In this document: positions 7,413-17,063 of the stretch, piece by piece
How positions within the stretch are numbered: the stretch's first letter is position 1
Layout: each line of letters opens with the position of its first letter
Assembly (NCBI GenBank): GCA_041395625.1
Contig: JAWLAE010000002.1
Location: forward strand, 1,178,001-1,242,000
Origin: CADEED01 sp041395625
GTDB taxonomy: Bacteria > Pseudomonadota > Gammaproteobacteria > Steroidobacterales > Steroidobacteraceae
Direction: 5' to 3'
Length of the DNA stretch: 64,000 nucleotides
Translations under genes and position numbers: made by a program
Notes under the pieces: model-generated
The model's input: only the letters and a program-made list of their open reading frames with translations
Databases searched by the model: none
What the model was told of the DNA's origin: nothing

Positions 7413-9242
7413 ATGACCGACCCGCAACCTTCGATCCGCAACATCGCCATTATCGCGCATGTCGATCATGGCAAGACCACCTTGGTCGATTGCCTGCTGC
7501 GCCAGTCCGGCACTTTTGCGGCGCACGAGAAAATGACCGAAAGGATCATGGACTCGAACGACATCGAGCGCGAGCGTGGCATCACGATCCTTGCCAAGAA
7601 CTGCGCGATCCAATACGGCGACACACGCATCAACATCGTCGACACGCCGGGCCACGCCGACTTCGGGGGCGAAGTCGAGCGCGTTCTGTCGATGGTCGAT
7701 GCCGTGCTGGTGGTCGTGGACGCGGTCGACGGCCCGATGCCGCAAACTCGCTTCGTCACCAAGAAAGCGCTGGCGCTCGGCCACAAAGCGATCGTGGTCA
7801 TCAACAAAATCGATCGCCCCGGTGCGCGGCCCGACTGGGTGGTCGACCAGACGTTCGATCTGTTCGACAAACTCGGTGCCACCGACGAGCAGCTCGATTT
7901 CCCGGTTATCTATGCCTCGGCGCTGGAAGGCTGGGCGAGCACCGATCACACGCGCCGCGAGCCCGACATGCGGGCGCTCTACGAAGCGATCCTGCAGTTC
8001 GTGCCGGCGCCGCCTTGTGAAGTCGATGCGCCATTGCAGCTGCAGATCTCGACACTCGACTACAATTCCTACGTCGGTCGCATCGGCATCGGCCGTATCC
8101 GCCGCGGCACGGTGCGCGCTGGCCAGACGGTCGCGTTGCGCAATGGTGCCGACGATCGCGGCACCAGCAAGATCGTGCAGGTGCTGAGCTTCAAGGGGCT
8201 GCAGCGTGTCGCAGTCGAGTCAGCCGTGGCCGGCGACATCGTCGCCATCACCGGCATCGATGAGGTGAATATCGGGCTGACGATTTGCGATCCGACCGCA
8301 CCGGTTGGGCTGCCGCCCATCGCGGTCGACGAGCCGACCCTCGTAATGACCTTTCAGGTGAATACCGCGCCCATGGCTGGCAAGGAAGGCAAGTACGTCA
8401 CCAGCCGCCAGATTCGCGAACGACTGCAGCGCGAGCTGCAGAGCAACGTCGCGCTGCGCGTCGATGAAACGGCGGATGCCGACGTGTTCCGGGTTTCCGG
8501 TCGCGGCGAACTGCATCTGACGGTGCTGATCGAGAACATGCGTCGCGAGGGCTACGAGCTGGCTGTCGGCAAACCGCAGGTGCTGACTAAAATGGTCGAT
8601 GGCGTGGAACAGGAGCCGTTCGAGGCGCTCACCGTCGACGTCGAAGAAACCCATCAGGGCGGCGTCATGGAGGCGCTCGGGTCGCGGCGCGCCGAAATGC
8701 GCGACTTGACGACTGACGGCCGCGGCCGCGTCCGGATCGAGTATCGCGTGCCGGCGCGCGGTCTCATTGGCTTCCAGAACGAGTTCATGAATCTGACGCG
8801 CGGCACCGGCCTGATGAGCCATATCTTCGACGGCTACGGTGTCGTGAAGGGCGAGATTCCCGATCGACACAATGGCGTGCTCATCAGCAACGAGAACGGC
8901 GTTGCCGTGGCCTATGCCCTCTTCACCTTGCAGGAGCGCGGCAAATTGTTCGCTTCGCACGGTGATCCTGTCTATGAGGGCATGGTGATCGGCATCCACA
9001 GCCGCGAGAATGATCTGGTCGTCAATCCGATCAAGACCAAGAAGCTCACCAACGTGCGCGCATCGGGCAAGGACGATGCGCTGCTGCTCACCACGCCGAT
9101 CCAGGTGACACTCGAGTACGCGGTTGAGTTCATCGCCGACGATGAACTGGTGGAAGTGACGCCGAAATCGATCCGGATCCGCAAGCGCCTGTTGCAGGAA
9201 CACGAGCGCAAACGCGCTGCTCGAGCCGAGGACGCGGCCTAA
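7413..9242 (+). CDS. typA: Ribosome-associated GTPase TypA/BipA
   Basis: This encodes a 609-residue translational GTPase of normal length. The G-domain motifs are all present: AHVDHGKTTL (P-loop), RGITI (switch I), DTPGHADF (G3) and NKIDR (G4). The EF-G-like domains III and V and the TypA-specific C-terminal domain follow. TypA binds the 70S ribosome and supports growth under stress and ribosome assembly. The start is the ATG at 7413; the open frame extends upstream to 7338 without support. Confidence 0.97.
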   Translation: MTDPQPSIRNIAIIAHVDHGKTTLVDCLLRQSGTFAAHEKMTERIMDSNDIERERGITILAKNCAIQYGDTRINIVDTPGHADFGGEVERVLSMVDAVLVVVDAVDGPMPQTRFVTKKALALGHKAIVVINKIDRPGARPDWVVDQTFDLFDKLGATDEQLDFPVIYASALEGWASTDHTRREPDMRALYEAILQFVPAPPCEVDAPLQLQISTLDYNSYVGRIGIGRIRRGTVRAGQTVALRNGADDRGTSKIVQVLSFKGLQRVAVESAVAGDIVAITGIDEVNIGLTICDPTAPVGLPPIAVDEPTLVMTFQVNTAPMAGKEGKYVTSRQIRERLQRELQSNVALRVDETADADVFRVSGRGELHLTVLIENMRREGYELAVGKPQVLTKMVDGVEQEPFEALTVDVEETHQGGVMEALGSRRAEMRDLTTDGRGRVRIEYRVPARGLIGFQNEFMNLTRGTGLMSHIFDGYGVVKGEIPDRHNGVLISNENGVAVAYALFTLQERGKLFASHGDPVYEGMVIGIHSRENDLVVNPIKTKKLTNVRASGKDDALLLTTPIQVTLEYAVEFIADDELVEVTPKSIRIRKRLLQEHERKRAARAEDAA

Positions 9243-9304
9243 CGGCTAACTGTGGCGCGAGGCGTGACGTAGTTCACACCAGTTCCCGGCTCGGTAGCGG
9301 CATT

Positions 9305-10759
9305 ATGTCGTCAATCATGCCGGTCTCGAACCAACCAAACGAGTCAACGCCAGTTGGCCCGGGAACACATCCGTACGACGCAACGCTCGCCGACAGCCGA
9401 CTGCTGGCTTGGATGGGGTCGATCGTGGATCTCGCCCGGCGACAATGGCAGGTCTTGCTGCTTGGAGCAATTGCAATCGCGGTCGTGCAATGGCTGGTGC
9501 CGCATCTGGCCGTCAGCAGCCCGATCATCGAATTGCGTATCTGGCCCCGCTTGATCGATTTCCTGCTGCCACTGACACTGAACTCATTTGTGTTCGCCGT
9601 GAGCTACTCGGCATTGGCAAGACGCGAAGGTAGCGCCTATGGATTGGGACATGTCGAACCGTGGTCGACACTACCTTTGCGCGGCCTGCTGCTGGCCGTC
9701 ATCTGGGCAGCCTTAGGTCTGGCAGTCCTATTGATCGCGATGCTGTTCGCCTACATCACCTTCAAAGCCTTCGGTCCGTCCGCGCTCGCGAGCGCCGGCG
9801 GCCTCGGCGCACTGTTGCGGCTCGGCATGTATGCGGTATTCGTCGTGCCGTTGGTGCTGCTGCTGTTCGCACCATTATGGGTGGGCCTCGCACTGCGCTA
9901 CAACCTGTCATTCGTGCGCATCGTCCGGACCGACGAGGGAGCGTGGACGGCATTCAGAGTTGCCTGGCAGCGCGTCTCGAGTGAGAGCTGGCGCTATTTC
10001 TCGCACGCCTATGTGCTGATGCTGTTAGTGGCTGCATTTGCGGCGGCGACACTGTGGTTGTTTCGGTACATGCCAGCACTAGTGACCGCCGGCCTCACGA
10101 TATTGCTCAGCATGGTCGCGCTGATGCTGTCGGTGGCAACGGCCTTCATCATCGAACGCGTCTATGACACGTCGCTGGGTCTCGAGCTGGGCGCGGAGCC
10201 GGCATCAACGTTCGCTGCGGGGGTGCCCGCTGCGGCACGGAGCGCCTCGCAGGGCAACCAATCGTCAACGGCACCTGCCGCGCAGGAACCGCTGGTCGCC
10301 AGCGAGTTCGCCCGACTGATCGGGGCACAGAGCCGCGATCCACGGGAAGTACGCACGCTCCTCGGGCGCTGTCAGGACAAGGCGGCGGCGCTCGAAGCAG
10401 TTCGTCCGCAGTTCCTGTCGCTGGCGCAGAGTCCGCGCATTGCTGAGGCGATCGTGCTTGCCGAGGCAGCCCTGACGTCGGATCCGCGTTTCTTTGCCAC
10501 GGATCCGGATATCACGATGCCGTTGGCGAAGCGCCTGGCAGCCGGCGGTCGAGGCGATCTCGCGGTACGGGTTCTGCAGCCCTTCGTGCGTGAGCAGCAG
10601 AAACACAAGCTGCATCTCACCGGCGCGCTGTACGCCGCTCATCTGGTGGCGCAAACACTCAACAAGCCCGACGCGGCTCGGCAGTTTCTCGGCAATCTGA
10701 AGAAGCTCTACCCGGACGAGCCGCTGATCGATCAGCAGCTGAAACGCCTACCCGGCTGA
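9305..10759 (+). CDS. Multi-pass membrane protein with a soluble C-terminal helical domain
   Basis: This encodes 484 residues. Roughly the first 300 contain about six hydrophobic helices in paired blocks (for example AIAIAVVQWLVPHLAV and LLLLFAPLWVGLAL). After an alanine/proline-rich linker, the last 150 residues look like short TPR-type helices (LARLIGAQ..., AEAALTSDPRFF, VRVLQPFV, AARQFLGNLKKLYP). I do not recognise a named family. It may be an inner-membrane scaffold with a cytoplasmic tail. It follows typA by 62 nt and has a clear ATG. Confidence 0.7.
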   Translation: MSSIMPVSNQPNESTPVGPGTHPYDATLADSRLLAWMGSIVDLARRQWQVLLLGAIAIAVVQWLVPHLAVSSPIIELRIWPRLIDFLLPLTLNSFVFAVSYSALARREGSAYGLGHVEPWSTLPLRGLLLAVIWAALGLAVLLIAMLFAYITFKAFGPSALASAGGLGALLRLGMYAVFVVPLVLLLFAPLWVGLALRYNLSFVRIVRTDEGAWTAFRVAWQRVSSESWRYFSHAYVLMLLVAAFAAATLWLFRYMPALVTAGLTILLSMVALMLSVATAFIIERVYDTSLGLELGAEPASTFAAGVPAAARSASQGNQSSTAPAAQEPLVASEFARLIGAQSRDPREVRTLLGRCQDKAAALEAVRPQFLSLAQSPRIAEAIVLAEAALTSDPRFFATDPDITMPLAKRLAAGGRGDLAVRVLQPFVREQQKHKLHLTGALYAAHLVAQTLNKPDAARQFLGNLKKLYPDEPLIDQQLKRLPG

Positions 10760-10760
10760 G

Positions 10761-10776
10761 TGACGGCCGGCCGTCA
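10761..10776. other. Perfect 16-nt palindrome after a stop codon
   Basis: TGACGGCCGGCCGTCA starts one base after the stop of the membrane-protein gene. A second palindrome, GCGCAGCGCTGCGC, follows at 10804-10817. Neither has a run of T, so they are not classical intrinsic terminators. They could be a hairpin that protects the transcript end, or protein-binding sites. Confidence 0.45.
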
Positions 10777-10904
10777 ACAGACCGGCGCGGCGGTGTTGAG
10801 GGAGCGCAGCGCTGCGCGCCGAGCGGGTAACATGGCACACTGCTGAATCGCCTGCTGCGAGACGTGGGCGGATCCGAGATTGCAGCTTTATCCGAGAGGC
10901 TATC

Positions 10905-11654
10905 ATGCGACCGAATTTTGCTACCGTGGCTGCCACTTTCGGCATCGCAGCAATGACTGCGAGCATGGTGCAGGCGGCTGACGCCAGCACTGTGCAGCAA
11001 CGCGCCACGAACGCCTACCTGCGTGGCGACGCGTCGGCGCTGCAGTCGTTAGCGAGCGAGGCCGCCGCATGGCGGGAATCCGGCAACCGGGATGAGCGGT
11101 ATGCCGCCGCCTACGTGCAATTCAGGCGCGCGCAGTTGGCCGTCGCTGCGGGCAACAAGAAGCAGCTGCGCGAGGCGGGCGATCGGTGCGTTGCTGCCAG
11201 CGAGGCGGCAATACAGGCTGACAACCAGTATGCAGAGGCACACGCGTTGCAGGCCGCTTGCTATGGGTATTTGGCTACGCTCGGCGGATTTGGCGCAATT
11301 TCATCCGGCCGCAAGAGCGGCAAGGCGATGGATGCGGCGATCGCAATCGCACCGGCCAACCCGCGCGTGATTCTGGTCGATGGCATCGGGTTGGGGTTTC
11401 GCCCCCGGATTGCGGGCGGCGACAAAGCCAAGGCGTACCAACGATCGCGCGAGGCGGCGGCCGCCTTCGGCAGTGGGCACAAATCCACGACCAATGGCCC
11501 CGACTGGGGCGCACCTGAAGCCTGGTATTGGGTGGGTCGCGGCGCGGAAGACGCTGGTGATTTTGCCGCGGCCCGCAAAGCGTATGAACAAGCACTCGCG
11601 CTCGCCAGCGACTTCGCCGCGGCGCGTAAACGTTTGGCAACACTCGCCAACTGA
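10905..11654 (+). CDS. Exported TPR-repeat protein
   Basis: This encodes 249 residues, starting with a signal peptide (MRPNFATVAATFGIAAM to VQAADA). The rest is alanine-rich paired helices; the last copy, WYWVGRGAEDAGDFAAARKA, is a good TPR match. Such proteins usually act as periplasmic docking platforms. An AGAGG site precedes the ATG. It has no enzymatic motif. Its neighbour at 11672 starts 17 nt after its stop, so the two are probably co-transcribed. Confidence 0.75.
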   Translation: MRPNFATVAATFGIAAMTASMVQAADASTVQQRATNAYLRGDASALQSLASEAAAWRESGNRDERYAAAYVQFRRAQLAVAAGNKKQLREAGDRCVAASEAAIQADNQYAEAHALQAACYGYLATLGGFGAISSGRKSGKAMDAAIAIAPANPRVILVDGIGLGFRPRIAGGDKAKAYQRSREAAAAFGSGHKSTTNGPDWGAPEAWYWVGRGAEDAGDFAAARKAYEQALALASDFAAARKRLATLAN

Positions 11655-11671
11655 ATTAGCGGTAGACGGCC

Positions 11672-12616
11672 ATGCACGCTGACTTCGCTCGACCCGCTGC
11701 GCTGAGCAGCGCCCTCGCGTTGCTGCTGTCGCTGTGGGGGGCCGGCACCGCGGCGACACCGCCCCCTGCCATTTTGTCGCGAGGCGCCACCATGACGGAT
11801 GTGCTGGCCGCGGCGTCCCCCTCGGACTGGCGACCTAACGACCCCGCCAACACGCTCTATCTGGAGCTCGATGCGGGCCGTGTCATCATGGAGCTGGCAC
11901 CGGCCTTTGCGCCACAGCACGTCGCCAATATCAAGCGACTGGTGGCAGCCAGGTACTTCGATGGTCTGGCAATTGCGCGGGTACAGGACAACTTCGTCGT
12001 GCAGTGGGGCGACCCGGAAAACCAGCGCTCGACCGCTGGTGCCGCCCGTACACTGCCCGCGGAATTCGATCAGCCCGACTCGCCCGAGGTCAAATTCACA
12101 CGGCTGCCGGATGTCGATGGCTATGCGCCGCAGGTTGGCTTTTCAAATGGTTTGCCAATGGCACGCGATCCGGCACGCAAACGTATCTGGCTGACACACT
12201 GCTACGGCGCGCTGGCGGTCGGACGGGACAACGCACCGGAGAGCGGCGGCGGCACCGAGCTGTATGTCGTCATCGGCCATGCGCCGCGACAACTCGACCG
12301 CAATACCACGATCGTGGGGCGAGTACTGCGCGGGATGGAGTTGTTAGCATCGCTGCCACGGGGAGCCGCCCCGATGGGATTCTATGGCAAACGAGAGGAA
12401 CGCGTTGCGATCCGCTCGATCCGGCTCGCGGCCGAGCTACCAGTCGAACAACGAACGCCGCTCGAAGTTTTACGGACCGACACCCCGACCTTCGACGCGC
12501 TGCTCGAGGCACGGCGCAATCGTCGCGACGAGTGGTATGTTCGTCAAAGCGGCCACATCGATCTGTGCAACGTTCCGATACCAGTGCGCGATGCGGGCCA
12601 GGGGGCCACGTACTGA
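11672..12616 (+). CDS. Exported cyclophilin-type peptidyl-prolyl isomerase
   Basis: This encodes 314 residues. A signal peptide is followed by a cyclophilin domain (LELDAGRVIMELAPAFAPQHVANIKRL; YFDGLAIARVQDNFVVQWGDP; VVIGHAPRQLDRNTTIVGRVLRGME). The domain carries an insertion compared with short bacterial cyclophilins and a C-terminal extension of about 60 residues. It should assist folding of proline-containing periplasmic proteins. One base separates its stop from the modB start, so translation of modB is probably coupled to it, an unusual pairing. Confidence 0.88.
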   Translation: MHADFARPAALSSALALLLSLWGAGTAATPPPAILSRGATMTDVLAAASPSDWRPNDPANTLYLELDAGRVIMELAPAFAPQHVANIKRLVAARYFDGLAIARVQDNFVVQWGDPENQRSTAGAARTLPAEFDQPDSPEVKFTRLPDVDGYAPQVGFSNGLPMARDPARKRIWLTHCYGALAVGRDNAPESGGGTELYVVIGHAPRQLDRNTTIVGRVLRGMELLASLPRGAAPMGFYGKREERVAIRSIRLAAELPVEQRTPLEVLRTDTPTFDALLEARRNRRDEWYVRQSGHIDLCNVPIPVRDAGQGATY

Positions 12617-12617
12617 C

Positions 12618-13304
12618 GTGCTGCAGCCTGCCGAATGGGATGCGCTGCGCCTGTCGCTCAGCATCGCGCTGCGCAGCGTGCTGGTCGGTCTGCCACTGGC
12701 CATCGTGGTTGCCGTCCTGCTGGCACGGGGACGATTCTTTGGCCGGCTGCTGCTCGATGCGCTAGTTCATCTGCCGTTGGTGCTGCCACCGGTCGTCGTC
12801 GGCTACTTGTTGCTGGTCGTGTTCGGCGTGCACGGGCCCATCGGTGCCTGGCTCGACAGCACGTTAGGTGTACGCCTCGCATTCACCAGTGCTGGTGCGG
12901 CGCTCGCCACAGGCGTCATGGCATTTCCGCTGATGGTCCGTGCGATTCGCATTTCGCTGGAATCGATCGACCGTGGGCTCGAAGACGCGGCGCGCACACT
13001 CGGTGCCGGGCCACTCGATCGCTTCGCGACGATCACGCTGCCGTTGATGGCGCCCGGGATCCTCGCCGGTGGCATCACGGCGTTTGCCGCTGGCCTCGGA
13101 GAATTCGGCGCGGTGATCACCTTCGCGGCAAATGTACCTGGCGAGACTCGCACCCTGCCCTTGGCACTCTACACTGCCATCCAGAGCCCCGGTGGTGACG
13201 TGCTCGCCGCCCGACTTGCGGCGCTGTCGTTCCTGCTCGGCCTGACAGGCCTGATCGCGGCGGAGTGGTTCGGGCGCTCGCTGCAACGACGGCTTGGTCG
13301 TTAG
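12618..13304 (+). CDS. modB: Molybdate ABC transporter permease
   Basis: This encodes 228 residues, the usual ModB length, with about five membrane helices and the EAA loop of binding-protein-dependent permeases (DRGLEDAARTLGAGPLDRF). The frame is open further upstream but overlaps the cyclophilin gene, so the GTG at 12618 is preferred. It forms the membrane channel for molybdate (or tungstate) with ModC. No modA gene for the periplasmic binding protein is next to it, although modABC is the common arrangement. Confidence 0.88.
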   Translation: MLQPAEWDALRLSLSIALRSVLVGLPLAIVVAVLLARGRFFGRLLLDALVHLPLVLPPVVVGYLLLVVFGVHGPIGAWLDSTLGVRLAFTSAGAALATGVMAFPLMVRAIRISLESIDRGLEDAARTLGAGPLDRFATITLPLMAPGILAGGITAFAAGLGEFGAVITFAANVPGETRTLPLALYTAIQSPGGDVLAARLAALSFLLGLTGLIAAEWFGRSLQRRLGR

Positions 13305-13307
13305 TCC

Positions 13308-14402
13308 ATGCTCGAGGTCGCCGTCCGTTGCCAGCGCGGGAAGTTCGTTCTCGACGTCGCTTTTGCGGCACCCACGCCGGGGATCATCGCGTTGTTCGGC
13401 CGCTCCGGCGCCGGCAAGAGCACGCTGGTCAATATTCTGGCGGGCTTGCTGCCGACGGACCGGGGCAGCATTGCACTCGATGGCGAATACCTGACCGACA
13501 CGGCCAGGCAGGTCGATCTGCCTGCCGAGCGGCGCGGCATCGGCTATGTATTTCAGGACGCGCGCCTGTTCCCGCATCTCACCGTCGCTGACAATCTGCG
13601 CTATGGGCTGCGGCGCTCGCATCGCCCCGTCGAGATCGAATATCCGCGAGTGCTCGAGCTGCTGGGACTTGGCACGCTCACCGGACGTCGACCACATCAG
13701 TTGTCTGGCGGCGAACGGCAACGGGTCGCGCTCGGGCGTGCGCTGCTCGCGCAGCCGCGCATGCTGCTGCTCGATGAGCCACTGGCATCACTCGATCAGG
13801 CCCGGCGCGAAGAACTGCTGCCCTACCTCGAGACGTTGCGCGATCAGGCGCAGATTCCGATGGTTTATGTCTCGCACCAGTTCGAGGAGATCGTGCGGCT
13901 GGCGACCTTCGTCGTGGTACTGGACCAAGGTCAAGTCCAGGCCGCGGGTGACCTGACAGCGGTAGCGCTCGATCCGGCGCTGCGTCACATTGCAGGCCCC
14001 GAGGCCGTGGGTGCGATCCTGCGCGGACGGGTCGCCTCGGTCGACAGCGCGGCAGGTCTGGCGAACGTGCAGATCGGCAGCCAGCGTGTGGCCGTCGAGA
14101 ACGACTCGCTCGCGGTGGGCGATGCAGTGCGACTGCAACTGTTAGCCCGCGACCTGGTACTGGCCACGTCGGAACCCAAGAACTTGAGCGTTCGCGGCGT
14201 GCTACGCGGCACGATCAAGTCATTGCAGCCCGACGGCGAGCGCGCGACGCTGGTCGCGATCGATGTCGAAGATCGCATTCTGCTCGCTCGCGTGACTGCC
14301 GGTGCATCCCGGGATCTGGCACTCCAATCCGGACTTGAAGTCTGGGTGCTGGTCAAGGCGGTGGCACTGCGCGGCCGAGTGTTTGCCGAAGCCAGCGAGT
14401 GA
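13308..14402 (+). CDS. modC: Molybdate ABC transporter ATP-binding protein
   Basis: This encodes 364 residues, typical for ModC. The ATPase domain has Walker A GRSGAGKST, signature LSGGERQRVALGRALL, Walker B MLLLDEP and the switch histidine in VYVSHQFEE. A TOBE/Mop-type molybdate-binding region follows from about residue 290 (GVLRGTIKSLQPDG). It lies three bases after modB and powers molybdate import. Together with modB it identifies the transporter despite the missing modA. Confidence 0.93.
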   Translation: MLEVAVRCQRGKFVLDVAFAAPTPGIIALFGRSGAGKSTLVNILAGLLPTDRGSIALDGEYLTDTARQVDLPAERRGIGYVFQDARLFPHLTVADNLRYGLRRSHRPVEIEYPRVLELLGLGTLTGRRPHQLSGGERQRVALGRALLAQPRMLLLDEPLASLDQARREELLPYLETLRDQAQIPMVYVSHQFEEIVRLATFVVVLDQGQVQAAGDLTAVALDPALRHIAGPEAVGAILRGRVASVDSAAGLANVQIGSQRVAVENDSLAVGDAVRLQLLARDLVLATSEPKNLSVRGVLRGTIKSLQPDGERATLVAIDVEDRILLARVTAGASRDLALQSGLEVWVLVKAVALRGRVFAEASE

Positions 14403-14461
14403 TCCTGCCGATGCGTCATACCGCCCACCCAAGCCGGCCCGTCAACCGTTAGAATTGCCCC

Positions 14462-15184
14462 ATGGGACGTATATTCGAAGTTCGCAAGCACACGATGTTC
14501 GCGCGTTGGGACCGCATGGCCAAGCAATTCGCGCGGGTCGCCAAAGACATCAATATGGCCGTCAAGACCGGCGGCGCCGATCCCACGGCCAACCCGATGC
14601 TGCGCCGCGTCATCCAGAACGCGCGTGCGGTCAACATGCCGAAGGACAAGGTCGAGGCAGCGATCAAGCGAGCGCTCGGCAAGGACTCCACTAACTATTC
14701 ACAAGTGATCTATGAGGGTTACGGGCCGCACGGTATCGCGGTCCTGGTGGAATCGGCCACCGACAACCCTACCCGTACGGTCGCCAGCGTTCGCAGCATC
14801 TTTTCGAAGGCGGGCGGCAACCTTGGTACTGCGCACAGTGTGGCATTTCAGTTCCGTCACATGGGCGTGTTCCGCCTCAATCCGGCCGGCATCGACCAGG
14901 ACGACCTCGAGCTCTACCTGATAGACCATGGACTCGATGAGATGGGCGAGAGCGAAAATGACAAGGGCGAGCCGCAGTTGGTCGTGCGTTGTGCCTACAC
15001 GGACTTTGGCGCAGTGCAACTGGCACTCGAAAAGCGCGGTATCACGCCGATCTCCGCTGAACTCGAGTACGTCTGCATCACGCCCACCGAACTGCCTGAA
15101 GAGCAGGCGACCGAAGTGCTCGAGATGATCGACAAGCTCGAGCAGGACGACGACGTGCAAAAAGTCTTTCACACGTTGGTGTGA
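14462..15184 (+). CDS. YebC/PmpR-family protein
   Basis: This encodes 240 residues of the YebC family: a basic N-terminal helical region (MGRIFEVRKH... WDRMAKQFARVAKDINMAVK), the NPMLRRVIQNARAVNMPKDKVEAAIKRA segment and two alpha/beta domains. Family members have been described as transcriptional regulators, and more recently as translation factors that act on proline-rich stalls. The N-terminus is the variant with an extra RKHTMFARW segment rather than the standard GHSKWANIKH, so it may be a second paralog in the genome. Confidence 0.88.
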   Translation: MGRIFEVRKHTMFARWDRMAKQFARVAKDINMAVKTGGADPTANPMLRRVIQNARAVNMPKDKVEAAIKRALGKDSTNYSQVIYEGYGPHGIAVLVESATDNPTRTVASVRSIFSKAGGNLGTAHSVAFQFRHMGVFRLNPAGIDQDDLELYLIDHGLDEMGESENDKGEPQLVVRCAYTDFGAVQLALEKRGITPISAELEYVCITPTELPEEQATEVLEMIDKLEQDDDVQKVFHTLV

Positions 15185-15188
15185 GCTA

Positions 15189-15746
15189 TTGGCGTTGGCA
15201 GAACTGATCCCCCATCCGCAGACACCCTCGCCAGCCATACGGCGCGTAGATGTCTTCCTCACTCGGTTGCAGGCGGCCGAGATACAGGTCGGCTATCTGC
15301 TGCACGGCGACCTAGGTGAGGTGATCTTTCCCGCGACCGGCGTGCGCGAGCGTCGCGACGAACTGTGGCGACACACGTGTTGCGAATTGTTTGTGCGACT
15401 GCCAGCACGAAAAAAGTACTTTGAGTTCAATTTCTCGCCGTCTGGCAGTTGGGCCGCCTACGAGTTCGACGACTATCGTTCCCAACGACGTTGCACGCAG
15501 CTTCGTGATCCGCCCGACATCACGTGCGAGCGGGTTTCGGGCGAGACCGTGGCGCTGCGAGCGACAATCCTTGTAACGCCGAGCGAACTCGCCACCTCAG
15601 GCCCGCTAGAGCTCGCGGCGACGGTCGTGATCGAACATGCCGATGGCTCTCTGTGCTATTGGGCAAGGACCCACCCAGTCGACAAGCCCGATTTCCACCA
15701 CCCCGACAGTTTCGCCATGCGGCTGTCGCCACTCGAGGCGCCGTGA
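15189..15746 (+). CDS. DOMON-like domain protein
   Basis: This encodes 185 residues without a signal peptide. The sequence resembles the DOMON-like group found beside peptidoglycan-recycling genes (CCELFVRLPARKKYFEFNFSPSGSWAAYEFDDYR). Such beta-sandwich domains usually bind a small ligand such as a sugar or heme. The start is a TTG, four nt after the YebC-family stop; the next TTG at 15195 is equally possible. Its stop overlaps the start of the NamZ-like gene (TGATG), which indicates a shared job in cell-wall sugar handling. Confidence 0.65.
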   Translation: MALAELIPHPQTPSPAIRRVDVFLTRLQAAEIQVGYLLHGDLGEVIFPATGVRERRDELWRHTCCELFVRLPARKKYFEFNFSPSGSWAAYEFDDYRSQRRCTQLRDPPDITCERVSGETVALRATILVTPSELATSGPLELAATVVIEHADGSLCYWARTHPVDKPDFHHPDSFAMRLSPLEAP

Positions 15747-16951
15747 TGCTCGTCGGAATCGACCGCTTGCTGGCCGAGCCGGCGTTGCGCGCGCCGCTCG
15801 CGGGACGTCGCGTCGCACTACTGGCACATCCTGCCTCCGTGACCCAGAACCTGACCCACTCATTCGATGCGCTGGCGGCGCTGCCAGACATCAACTTGAC
15901 GGCGGCGCTCGGCCCGCAGCACGGACTGCGCGGCGACAAGCAGGACAACATGGTCGAGTCGCCCGACTACGTCGATCCGCGCTGGGGAGTACCGGTGTTC
16001 AGCCTGTACGGCACGACCCGCCGACCGACGCCAGAGATGCTCGCGAGGTTCGACGTGTTGTTAGTCGACTTGCAGGACCTCGGTTGTCGGATTTACACCT
16101 TCATCACGACGCTGCTGTACCTGCTCGAAGAGGCCGCCCTGCACGGTAAATCGGTGTGGATACTCGACCGTCCGAATCCCGCCGGCCGGCCGGTCGAAGG
16201 ACTGCTGTTGCGCCCTGGCTGGGAGAGCTTCGTCGGTGCCGGCCCGTTACCCATGCGCCATGGGCTGACGATGGGCGAGCTGGCGCACTGGTTCGTCAAC
16301 ACTAACAAGCTACGCCTCGACTATCGGGTGATCGCCATGCAGGGCTGGCAACCGGCAGCGGCGCCGGGGTTCGGCTGGCCGCTGGGCGAGCGCACCTGGA
16401 TCAATCCGAGTCCGAACGCGCCCAATGTATATATGGCGCGTTGTTATGCTGGCACAGTGATGCTCGAGGGAACGACGCTGTCGGAAGGTCGTGGCACTAC
16501 TCGACCGCTGGAATTGTTTGGTGCGCCCGACCTCGATCCTGACACCCTGCTGACGGAGATGCAGCGGCTGGCACCGCAATGGCTGCGCGGCTGCCAGTTG
16601 CGGCCGTGCTGGTTCGAACCAACCTTCCACAAGCACGCAGGCAAGCTGTGTGCAGGCATCCAGATGCACGTCGAGGACCGGCAGTACGACCACGCGGCCT
16701 TCCGACCCTGGCGGCTGCAGGCGCTGGCATTCAAGGCACTGCGCAATCTGCAGCCGGACTATCCGTTGTGGCGCGATTTTCCCTACGAATACGAGTATGG
16801 GCGGCTCGCCGTCGATCTGATCACTGGTAGTGAACTGCTGCGCACCTGGGTGGACGACCGCAGCGCGACGGCGAACGATCTGGAGGCACTGGCCACGAGG
16901 GACGAAGTGCATTGGCGCGCGGAATCTGACGAACTGCTGCTGTACCGCTGA
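15746..16951 (+). CDS. DUF1343 / exo-beta-N-acetylmuramidase NamZ-like protein
   Basis: This encodes 401 residues, full length for DUF1343. Family hallmarks are visible: GPQHGLRGDKQDNM, VDLQDLGCRIYTF, ILDRPNPAGR, INPSPNAPNVYMARCYAGTVMLEGTTLSEGRGTTRPLE and the PYEYEYGRLAVDLITG block. The characterised family member NamZ removes N-acetylmuramic acid from the non-reducing end of peptidoglycan fragments. There is no signal peptide, so this one should act in the cytoplasm on imported fragments. It is translationally coupled to the DOMON-like gene. Confidence 0.85.
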   Translation: MLVGIDRLLAEPALRAPLAGRRVALLAHPASVTQNLTHSFDALAALPDINLTAALGPQHGLRGDKQDNMVESPDYVDPRWGVPVFSLYGTTRRPTPEMLARFDVLLVDLQDLGCRIYTFITTLLYLLEEAALHGKSVWILDRPNPAGRPVEGLLLRPGWESFVGAGPLPMRHGLTMGELAHWFVNTNKLRLDYRVIAMQGWQPAAAPGFGWPLGERTWINPSPNAPNVYMARCYAGTVMLEGTTLSEGRGTTRPLELFGAPDLDPDTLLTEMQRLAPQWLRGCQLRPCWFEPTFHKHAGKLCAGIQMHVEDRQYDHAAFRPWRLQALAFKALRNLQPDYPLWRDFPYEYEYGRLAVDLITGSELLRTWVDDRSATANDLEALATRDEVHWRAESDELLLYR

Positions 16952-17063
16952 ACTCGCCGCACGGCACGAAATAGTGGCGTGTTTGGTGCAACAAATGAGT
17001 CCAGTCGGCGGTCCAATTCCTGAACGGCCGAAATGTGGCCGTACAGGACAATGGAGCCTACTG

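Noticed and set aside
10761..10817. Intrinsic terminator after the membrane-protein gene
   Set aside because: Palindromes are present but no T-run follows, so I list only the palindrome.
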